A stretch of 32,843 nt of DNA from Lentisphaeria bacterium (GTDB lineage: Bacteria > Verrucomicrobiota > Lentisphaeria > JABSQK01 > CAJWLW01): NCBI GenBank assembly GCA_030754995.1, contig JASLZG010000010.1:291-33133 (forward strand), read 5' to 3'. The position numbers were made by a program, and so were the translations under genes. Shown here piece after piece: positions 9,701 through 14,930 of this stretch (positions are counted from its first letter, which is position 1; the number at the start of each line of letters is the position of its first letter). The notes under the pieces were generated by a model. That model worked only from the letters and a program-made list of their open reading frames with translations, searched no databases and had not been told where the DNA came from.

Positions 9701-9805
9701 GAACTCGGTCTGAGCCCGTGCCGGCAAGGCGCACATAGCCGTCAGCAGTGTCACAGCGGCAAGCCGCCGGATGTCTCGACAAGTTGGGCGGTGCGATTGT
9801 ATCAT
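3698..9805 (-). CDS. Giant membrane-spanning TPR protein
   Basis: About 2035 residues from ATG 9805. That start gives a good signal peptide: Arg-rich n-region, hydrophobic LAAVTLLTAMCALPA, and ARA-Q cleavage near residue 32. An ATG at 9883 would add 26 residues before it and is less convincing. About 830 residues of mostly helical, TPR-like sequence follow. Then come three transmembrane segments at about 865-960 (first core FLFGVTIIIWLSAYVV, third core FYGIGFSTYLFFPLIYA), then about 1070 residues of TPR-rich sequence, for example SLFWSARSYARADEIDKAVD. Signal peptide plus three membrane passes puts the first half in the periplasm and the second in the cytoplasm. It is the first gene of a unit with the J-like protein and the pseudokinase. 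No enzymatic domain seen; scaffold or sensor is inferred. Confidence 0.85.
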   Translation of the reverse strand: MIQSHRPTCRDIRRLAAVTLLTAMCALPARAQTEFLRTFYMWSNMAVEGVPVRADDGAKRYFVATDAEIVHLRFKDVRIAGTMFQETSNVSQLLNIIDRNIKEQEFARATRNTEDLKVAVAKFKLAVQPFLAARLEAQKHQSRALYHAIEYYDEMITAVPNTIAVLELQKHVDHLVLDLVNGREPYNNSNLAKLIRFQRDLIQIKGDTPLVRHDRAEVAEILRREQQLCVDTLHEQAIEQLRTTSLTARAESYLLGINGGAGVNDLYHENLATFLAQVYEIVDRRLEQVMPAVENLLQADIDLPQQAYEEAQRRVHGIELFLSRAKLQMFGPDIVKLNSTLDEQLRKIRGHRAAATARHREIMTIQRFLHNGNRALLQKRYDDAIAELGKVLDATDDAGMQAHANAGILRATGARTTMQLAAVVGNTPAQNQELVKRAQRFLAENHDALLAAEYRLDVIESGIRKVAGYAIFQEQFAAILEGDAVEQWDRYTALDRWLLDNRGKVHNKAYSQWADFAEQQRLALFTRASNVFSNDISSLAGGGHDTLISLVEYCLADGRLQRADELLQFGFEYLTPDGSRSLFSLQKQLAQAYALKGLNAKAFDCYNQLIGKDEESRHDSTLQQQMAQLQLRLANQKAAAGMPEEAIGQLEALAVADPMFARSGRVRERIVELRLQLLPDNLDDDSRLKIFNDLCADYPGAAGGVSSISAIAGDIVADFEEIWKQGKFVQAIVAVYEFQSQYASLSKEIDLESAIVPIVRQTVRQYDRDSQQGRQVSVLFVEALQLFVRRFENISAAENFDDLLVKWKIALAENYNETGQSIKADAIYGDVLINFPLVALDYSLVERRRELARKVRLARIQRPMGIKTDLDWFLFGVTIIIWLSAYVVAHRHGRARGHLHYRLLQFATVFAAFLAILVPCLISNVDFSTAFVRATIIPGVLFYGIGFSTYLFFPLIYAERRLVFERLLLQVLGGTRDDRPIATHSFKDRLSANIVRLEKDLPLLHDRLLYRISKARELADSKPQRGYQEFERLLKRLDKELVKTTEDWNNNFAECLCQLGRLAVELGLTEDARRYLNQHVGLNPKHIDTRLLLGDLLFESHDYEGAISHVKVCLAARGGNRDLWSKLGRCFFETGKYVSAYKCYDSIPDKDRDSLFWSARSYARADEIDKAVDHFQQLLKRDPNDSEAVYFLASSLAAHGAMDKAVKIAGLIKEDDVFYSRALALHGNIKYLANDLQDAKAKFKQALTIDANCIPAFVGMGQLAFEGGDGDKAATIFDQVLQTEPDNFSANYYRGLLYEDKNIAKAIMHLEKAARCSALSLPAHTALGRIYAMAERNDKALQHYGAVESIDLLSAWDLYFYARALATQHRLDRCGEIIPHLVNPASVDTVWSGIAQRTLYSLGLFLIDHNAYDAARQCFESVAASVTDPARQQRLSRLVAESQLRHVVGLEANGNHDEAQSVLSELQARSSDPQHQRLCQFYTAMNHLHRGSYEEALATLNRLRDTEQGNSRYQYHAIVAELGLGHDTAVQSMMQQLTAMPDVMPHVKVGIATINAYLAGHQGDYAKAIRQLDVQSAGGSYTGAAFVDQHVALNQAFYLCHLRDFNRVAGLMDELPVHSRASVAYLQAVALIQEGKNDLAKAALAPYLSDNQGRGSKLFSILSTELAIAAVGKHDLAGARHIFEQIPAPAPEIKTVIMALSLSEVLDHTNDPAAVRQTILALKERLDGMADKDLAHSLVHNLAVLHYQLASILEAGQAVDEAFGAWNECLNFWEENVFVNPQFWNRESQRFAAPGGTVTPFSDDDIAAINTRFKLESFVTPLVEYTLERIEASDEPGLESYLSLLTSAGENPRDNLAMLGQRHNAFKSDIGRDDPRTDQWGFLICNLLVHIRIGETDGRDMTSFTADLESLREARSVFPEYSDFQKAKREFTTNMLNALQRGAMGEFATAGEFLEKLLRDKPAGIQLGSLEGPLRVLREAAKAPDAAAENSKKMTAEFDKMYSAMRNLNIKKASTDDDNSSKKLKPAQSKDPVNI

Positions 9806-9961
9806 ATCTGCGGCCCCGCAGGGCCTGTCTCGGTTCGGTTCCGGCAACCAGTAGAACGGCGATGCCAATAGCATGCAAATCAACTTGGGTCAATGCATTG
9901 GGATGAAGCCGCCGTGTACAGGCAGTAATCCCCATGACCGGCCACTCTCAACGAGATGTTT

Positions 9962-9989
9962 AATATACCGGAGCAGTGAAATTTGTCAC
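9962..9989 (-). promoter_or_regulatory. Candidate sigma-70 promoter for the giant TPR operon
   Basis: On the minus strand GTGACA, 16 bases, then TATATT, each one mismatch from the TTGACA and TATAAT consensus. Transcription would start near 9955, about 150 bases before the preferred start codon at 9805. Confidence 0.45.
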
Positions 9990-10075
9990 CGTTGGAGTCG
10001 TAATTTGCCGCGGGCGCGTCAGACTACATTTGCTTTTGCCGTCTCACAAGCGCCAAACAATCTCTTAACCGCCAT

Positions 10076-10927
10076 ATGCCCGCCTGGTCCAAGGACAACA
10101 TTGCCCGTCATCTGCTGCACGCTGCCGGGATTGCACTGCATTACTACGACAATTCAGGGCCGACTGAGAAGGCCGACGGCAGCGTTGTCACCCGGGCCGA
10201 TCATGAAATCGAACAGTACTTCCGGCAGACCTTCGACCACCCTTCTGCAGGTACGTACCTGCTGGGCGAGGAAACCCAGGGGACGCTGGACGACGACTAT
10301 GTCGCCGAGGCGCTGTCTGGTGAGTTGTACATTGTCGATCCGATCGACGGCACCGCGCCGTACGCCAACCGGCTGCCCATGTGGGGCATATCCATCGGCC
10401 TGGCACAGGCCGGCACGCTGCGCCAGGGCGCTGTCTATATGCCGATGACTCGCGAGCTCCTGGCGTCCGACGCCGATGGTGTCTGGTGGCTGGACCTGTG
10501 CAACTGGACGGACGGTGAACCGCTGCCCTGGCAGCCGCTGGCGCCGCCGACGGCACGGTACACTGTCCATGGCATGATCTGCCTGACCCAGGCGACGACG
10601 AAGCACGGCAGTATCGACATTTGCAATCCGGTACAGTGCGTCTGTTGCGCCGTCATGTCGTTCGCCTATCTTGCGGTCGAACGCTACCTGGCGTATCTTG
10701 GCGACCACCGGATCTGGGATCTCGCCGGCTGCCTGCCGCTGCTTGAGCGGCTCGGGTTCGAGGCCCGGCTGCTGAGCGGCGGCAGCCTTGGCTGCACCAT
10801 CGACGCGACTGGCTACTGCCTCGAGAAAGGTCACCGAGACCGGTGGCGCGTTGTCTCGCCGTGCCTCTATGCGGCGCCGGCGGTGGCGGGCCATGTCATG
10901 CCGGCGGTCGATTTGAACGGCAACTGA
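10076..10927 (+). CDS. Inositol-monophosphatase-family phosphatase
   Basis: 283 residues, the usual family length. The metal-dependent phosphatase signatures are present: substrate-loop-like EKADGSVVTRAD (31-42), GEE with Glu65/Glu66, DPIDGT at 88-93 with Asp88 and Asp91, and IWDLAG with Asp215. All ligands for the two or three Mg ions seem intact, so a soluble cytoplasmic enzyme hydrolysing a phosphate monoester is expected. The family includes inositol-1-phosphatase, histidinol-phosphatase (HisN-type), CysQ and fructose-1,6-bisphosphatase; the substrate cannot be read from the sequence. No clear Shine-Dalgarno precedes ATG 10076. The LarA-type gene follows after 22 bases, so the two are probably co-transcribed, which hints at a sugar-phosphate or hydroxy-acid route. 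Confidence 0.88.
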   Translation: MPAWSKDNIARHLLHAAGIALHYYDNSGPTEKADGSVVTRADHEIEQYFRQTFDHPSAGTYLLGEETQGTLDDDYVAEALSGELYIVDPIDGTAPYANRLPMWGISIGLAQAGTLRQGAVYMPMTRELLASDADGVWWLDLCNWTDGEPLPWQPLAPPTARYTVHGMICLTQATTKHGSIDICNPVQCVCCAVMSFAYLAVERYLAYLGDHRIWDLAGCLPLLERLGFEARLLSGGSLGCTIDATGYCLEKGHRDRWRVVSPCLYAAPAVAGHVMPAVDLNGN

Positions 10928-10949
10928 ACCTGCAACATAAGGGGCCGCC

Positions 10950-12242
10950 ATGCCAATGCTTGTCAACGACGGTGCTACCGACCGTGTCATCCTGCCCGAG
11001 GAGCAGCGCCGCCACCTGCAGACGGCGCTCGAATCGATTGCCGACCGGCCACGCAAGGTGCTGCTCGTGCCGCCCGACATTACCCGAAAGCACTCGCAGG
11101 CCGGTCCCCTTACAGCCATGGCTTACGAGCTGCTCGGACCGGACGTCCAAGTCAACGTCATGCCTGCTATTGGCACGCATTTTGCCATGACCGACGACGA
11201 AATCGCCGCCATGTTCGGTGACACTATCCCGCGTGACCGCTTCCTCGATCACGATTGGCGCGACGGTGTCGAGTCCGTCGGGGTCATTCCGTCGGCGTTG
11301 GTTGCCGGGTGGTCCGCCGGCCTCGTCGATTACGACATCGAGGTTTCGGTCGACCGCGAACTGATACACGGCGGCTATGATCTGATCCTGTCTCTTGGCC
11401 AAATTGTGCCGCACGAAGTCGTTGGCATGGCCAACTACAGCAAGAATATCATCGTCGGGCTCGGCGGTGCCGACTTGATTAATCGCTCGCACTACGTCGG
11501 CTCGGTCCACGGCGCCGAGCGGACCATGGGACGGATCGATACACCGGTGCGGCGGATTCTCAATTACGCCTTGCATGAATTCCTCGGGACTCTGCCGATC
11601 TGGTTCGTGTTCACCGTCGTGGAGCTCGACACAGGTACCGGCACGCTGAACATGCGCGGTATCTATATCGGCGATGATGACGAGACTTTTGCCAGCGGCG
11701 CGCGCCTCAGCCAGCAAGTCAATCTGAATCTTCTGGGGCAGCCTCTGCACAAGGTCGTTGCCTACCTCGAGGCGGACGAGTTCAAGTCGACCTGGCTCGG
11801 CAACAAGGCCGTCTATCGCAGCCGGATGGCCATCGCCGATGGCGGTGAGCTGCTCGTGTTGGCTCCGGGGTTGCGCGAATTCGGTGAGGATCGGACGATT
11901 GACGCGCTGCTGCGCAAGCACGGTTATCCGGGCACGCCCGAAACGATCGCGCTGGTGGCACAGGATGAAGACCTGGGCAATTGCCTGGGCGCTGCTGCAC
12001 ACATGATACATGGCTCCAGCGAAGGACGCTTCTCCATCACCTACTGCCCGGGCGAAGCGATGAGCCGTGAAGAAATCGAGTCGGTCGGGTACCGCTATGC
12101 CGATCTCGGTGAAATGCTCGAACGCTATCCGCCGGATCAGCTCGATGAGGGGTTCAACATCATGCCGGACGGTGAGGAGATCTATTTCATCAGCAACCCT
12201 GCCCTGGGTCTGTGGGCGTTGCAGAGCGACTTTCCGGGTTGA
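10950..12242 (+). CDS. LarA-family nickel-dependent racemase/epimerase-like protein
   Basis: 430 residues with ribosome-binding site AAGGGG about 8 bases before the ATG. The N-terminal domain has the LarA signature PPDITR (41-46), then AIGTH (His77) and DHDW (His101). The central motif carries His155, Lys165 and His181/His188, spaced as the residues that hold the nickel-pincer (NPN) cofactor and do the acid-base catalysis in lactate racemase (there His108, His174, Lys184, His200). The family interconverts stereoisomers of 2-hydroxy acids including sugar acids; lactate is only one substrate. The cofactor-making LarB, LarC and LarE genes are not in the window and would have to be elsewhere. It sits directly behind the IMPase-family gene and converges on the regulator region at 12313. 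Confidence 0.87.
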   Translation: MPMLVNDGATDRVILPEEQRRHLQTALESIADRPRKVLLVPPDITRKHSQAGPLTAMAYELLGPDVQVNVMPAIGTHFAMTDDEIAAMFGDTIPRDRFLDHDWRDGVESVGVIPSALVAGWSAGLVDYDIEVSVDRELIHGGYDLILSLGQIVPHEVVGMANYSKNIIVGLGGADLINRSHYVGSVHGAERTMGRIDTPVRRILNYALHEFLGTLPIWFVFTVVELDTGTGTLNMRGIYIGDDDETFASGARLSQQVNLNLLGQPLHKVVAYLEADEFKSTWLGNKAVYRSRMAIADGGELLVLAPGLREFGEDRTIDALLRKHGYPGTPETIALVAQDEDLGNCLGAAAHMIHGSSEGRFSITYCPGEAMSREEIESVGYRYADLGEMLERYPPDQLDEGFNIMPDGEEIYFISNPALGLWALQSDFPG

Positions 12243-12283
12243 GGACGGGCCGCGACAACATGGATTTGCGGTGGACGCGTCCC

Positions 12284-12298
12284 GAGGCCGCCGGCCTC
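12284..12298. terminator. Short hairpin between convergent genes
   Basis: GAGGCC-GCC-GGCCTC is a perfect 6-bp stem with a 3-base loop in the 70-base gap between the racemase stop and the HTH region stop. No T-run follows on either strand, so intrinsic termination is weakly supported. Confidence 0.25.
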
Positions 12299-12312
12299 AT
12301 TGATCTTCGGCT

Positions 12313-12988
12313 CTATTTGATTGGTTCGATATGCTTCTTGATGCGGCCTTTGACGAAGTTCCCGAGGCTCGTCAGCTCATCCTCGTCGAGGCTCTCTGCC
12401 AGTTCGCGGACAGCCCGCCAGGCGCCGCCGCCGATCATGATGTTGTAGGTCTCTTCGATGGCCGAGTCCATGAGCGATTCGACGGCGTTTTCGTGCGATT
12501 GCATGAGCCGCGCGATCTGCCGGCGCCTCACAAGATCGACCAGGGCTTTGGCCGGATGGAACCCCAGACGCTGGTGCGGCAGCTCGACCTGCTTGAGGGT
12601 GCCCGGCTTGATGCCGATGTTCTGAGCCAGCTCGTCACGCGTCAGGCCCAGGGACTCGCGCAGCTTGCGGACACGGTCACCGATTGGCGAATGACATTTT
12701 CATCCAGGCTGTCGCTGTAATCCTTGTCGTTCCCGGCAAAGATCGCCGGGCGAATCTCCGCCATCGCCCGCCTTCCAAGATCCAGTCGCGTGAAATCCCG
12801 TACTTGTGGGAAACCATGTACAGCAGGCCCCCGCCCAGCCCGACCGCGCCCACCTCGATCTTGGACCAGTGACTGAGGCTGATGTTCAGGTCGTTGGCCA
12901 TATCCTGCTGCGTCTCACTGAGCGCCAGCCGCAGCTTCTTCAAGCGATGGCCAATCTCATGTTTTTCTGACACCGATTTCTTGAGCAT
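12313..12988 (-). pseudogene. Tandem XRE-type HTH regulator broken over three frames
   Basis: ATG 12988 (AAGGAA about 9 bases upstream) opens a clear Cro/C1-type HTH: LKKLRLALSETQQDMAND, then a second half ending ISRDWILEGG. That frame then runs into unrelated residues and stops at 12677. A second frame continues well from about 12768 (AMAEIRPAIFAGNDKDYSD), and a third from about 12684 carries another HTH (GDRVRKLRESLGLTRDELAQ) and a helical tail ending at 12313. Adding one G to the GGG run at 12767-12769 and one A to the AA at 12684-12685 would restore a single two-HTH protein of roughly 225 residues. The third frame has no usable start codon of its own. An alternative is two genes, the second starting at ATG 12764 behind GGAAGG with one frameshift. 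Either decay or two single-base sequencing errors would explain it. It follows the secreted protein gene by 47 bases on the same strand. Confidence 0.65.
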
Positions 12989-13035
12989 CAACCATGTTCC
13001 TTTAGGTCTGCATGCCCCGCCCCGCGCCACCGGTG

Positions 13036-14115
13036 TCAGCCGCCAGTGTTTCCACCGGCTGTCGCTGCCGCCCAGGCGTTGTTCTCCGGCCGGCCGGTGC
13101 TGCCGCTTTTCTCCCACGGCAGGCGAGGCTTGTCGGGCTTGTCGGGCTTGTCGGGTGTCGTTGGCTGCTGCTGCTCGTCCGGCCGTTCCCACGGCGGGAT
13201 GACGTCCGTGGGCCGATGGCTGCCGGGCGGCGGCCTGGGATCACTGGGCGGCATAACGGCCGGCCCTGGCCCTATGCCGATCAGTACCGGCGGTTTGCCA
13301 ATCCCCGCAGCCGGGTCCGTGATTGCCGGGATGTCTGCAGGCTTTACCCAGCTGCCCTCGTGCAGGGTGTATCCGAATTCTGTATAAACCTCTGTTTTGA
13401 TTCCCGGCAGGAGTTTCTTGGCGAGCTTCTTGCGGTAAAAGGTCACTGCCTGATCGAGAAATTCAGTTGCTGGTATCCATTTGCCGCTGCGCCGGAGGTA
13501 ATTGCTGCTCGTGTAGAGTTCTTCGGCCAGCTTCTTGCGCATCTCCTTGCTGATCTCTGTCAGGCGGTTGCGCTCGGCCTGCAGTTGACGACGCACATGA
13601 CGCTGGCGCAGCTTGGTGTTCACCTGCTTGTCGAAGGTGGCCAGCGAGTCACCGGTGATATCGATCTTGTTGATGCGGCGCCCGGAGACGTCGATGTAGG
13701 TTTTGTAGTTCTTCAGCAGCACGCCTTTGACAACGCCACCGCGTTTCGTGACTATCTCGACCTCGTCGTTCACCTGCTTCAGGGGAAACTCCTCCGCCGC
13801 CTCGGCCTCGTATTTTCTGGACAGTTCTTCAGTAAAGTATTTCTCGACGTGCTGGTGAACTCTCTCCTCCACTTCCAAGTCGATCTGGCTCGCTGTCTGG
13901 GTAATCTTGGGAACCGGGGTGTCCAGCCCCAGGCGCTCGGCGATCTTTTCACGGTCGATGCCGGCCACGATCTGGGTCCGGAGCTCGTGGCGGATCTTTT
14001 CCTTGATCTGCTGCCGTTCCTTCCGTGCGGGATTCGCCATGGCGTCATTCTGCCCGTACAAGGGCAGCGGCAGGAGGGTGAGGAGCACCAGGAAATATCT
14101 GGGATGCAACATCAT
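13036..14115 (-). CDS. Secreted protein of unknown function with Pro-rich C-terminus
   Basis: About 359 residues from ATG 14115 (or ATG 14112). Both give a signal peptide (hydrophobic YFLVLLTLLPLPLYG, cleavage near GQ), while an upstream ATG at 14172 would add a non-hydrophobic leader. The mature part is charged and helical (about 25-100). A short beta-rich segment around 115-145 (EIVTKRGGVVKGVLL, then YIDVSGRRINKI) looks like a small Sm/SH3-like barrel strand pattern. More helices follow, then a Pro/Lys/Asp-rich C-terminus with DKP repeats. No known family recognised. The regulator region follows on the same strand 47 bases later and may be co-transcribed; the ECF sigma gene is divergent. 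Confidence 0.75.
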   Translation of the reverse strand: MMLHPRYFLVLLTLLPLPLYGQNDAMANPARKERQQIKEKIRHELRTQIVAGIDREKIAERLGLDTPVPKITQTASQIDLEVEERVHQHVEKYFTEELSRKYEAEAAEEFPLKQVNDEVEIVTKRGGVVKGVLLKNYKTYIDVSGRRINKIDITGDSLATFDKQVNTKLRQRHVRRQLQAERNRLTEISKEMRKKLAEELYTSSNYLRRSGKWIPATEFLDQAVTFYRKKLAKKLLPGIKTEVYTEFGYTLHEGSWVKPADIPAITDPAAGIGKPPVLIGIGPGPAVMPPSDPRPPPGSHRPTDVIPPWERPDEQQQPTTPDKPDKPDKPRLPWEKSGSTGRPENNAWAAATAGGNTGG

Positions 14116-14239
14116 TGACACAATAGTGACCGGCGGTGATGGGCATGGGGGAGGATGCCAAACAAGCAACAAGTGGTTAATGTGCCCGGAGGCGTTATTT
14201 TTTCAAGCCGGCCGGCACCCTGCAGCCGCGACATGCAAA

Positions 14240-14268
14240 GGAACCGGACGCCGTGCGTTACGGCATAA
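14240..14268 (+). promoter_or_regulatory. Possible ECF-type promoter upstream of the sigma gene
   Basis: GGAACC, 17 bases, then GCATAA resembles the GGAAC...GTCTAA pattern used by many ECF sigma factors, about 137 bases before the proposed start codon. Autoregulation is common for this class, but the match is partial and was found by eye. Confidence 0.25.
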
Positions 14269-14404
14269 AATATCTCCCGCAACCCGGGTGTGCATTGCCC
14301 GGGACCTGTATCGTTGGTCGAAAACAGAAACCAACCGGTCTAATAAACCAACATCTGCCGCGTCATGTTTAGTAAAGCGACGCAGCTATTCGCGGAAGCA
14401 CAGG

Positions 14405-14926
14405 GTGGAAAAGAGCCTGGCCGATGAAATAACCGCGGTGGTCGAGCAGTACCAGGCACCGTTGTTGCGGTATGCCGGGCGCATGCTGCGCAATGCCGTG
14501 CAGGCCGAGGACATTGTCCAGGACGCCTTCACGAAGTTCGTGCAGCATCGCCACGACAGCGACGAATCGATTCGCAACGTGCAGGCGTGGCTCTATCGGG
14601 TGACGCACAACCTGGTGCTCGACCACATACGGCGCCACCAGCGCCACCAGGGCCACCATGAAACACTGCAGGCGGACCTGCAGGACGCGGCCGCGGAGAG
14701 CCCGGCAGCCGAGTACAGTCGTCGCGACGCCGCAGATCGCGCCTGGCAGATGCTCGATGTGCTCAACGACAGGGAACGACAGATCGTGATGCTCAAAATC
14801 GTCGATGAATTGTCCTACAAGGAAATCGCTGAAACCATGGAAATCTCAGTCAGCAACGTTGGCTTCATTCTACACACTTCGATGAAGAAGATGGCGAAGG
14901 CCATGCGCCGGGAGCCGTCATCCTAA
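14405..14926 (+). CDS. ECF-type RNA polymerase sigma factor
   Basis: 173 residues if started at GTG 14405, a normal ECF length, with GGAAG a suitable distance upstream. The frame is open further upstream, but those residues are not sigma-like. Region 2 is clear (LLRYAGRMLRNAVQAEDIVQ then DAFTKFV; AWLYRVTHNLVLDHIRR covers the -10 recognition helix). Region 4 is also clear (LNDRERQIVMLKIVDELSY, then KEIAETMEISVSNVGFILH). There is no region 3, as expected for group 4 factors. The anti-sigma gene begins four bases after its stop, the standard arrangement for a sigma factor held inactive at the membrane until a signal releases it. Confidence 0.9.
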   Translation: MEKSLADEITAVVEQYQAPLLRYAGRMLRNAVQAEDIVQDAFTKFVQHRHDSDESIRNVQAWLYRVTHNLVLDHIRRHQRHQGHHETLQADLQDAAAESPAAEYSRRDAADRAWQMLDVLNDRERQIVMLKIVDELSYKEIAETMEISVSNVGFILHTSMKKMAKAMRREPSS

Positions 14927-14930
14927 ACTC

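Noticed and set aside
14180-14404. N-terminal extension of the sigma factor from an upstream ATG
   Set aside because: The extra residues are Arg/Ser-rich and unlike any sigma region, and they would make the protein too long for an ECF factor.
14365-14427. 20-codon frame before and overlapping the sigma gene, as a possible leader peptide
   Set aside because: No ribosome-binding site and no attenuator-like codon run or hairpin.
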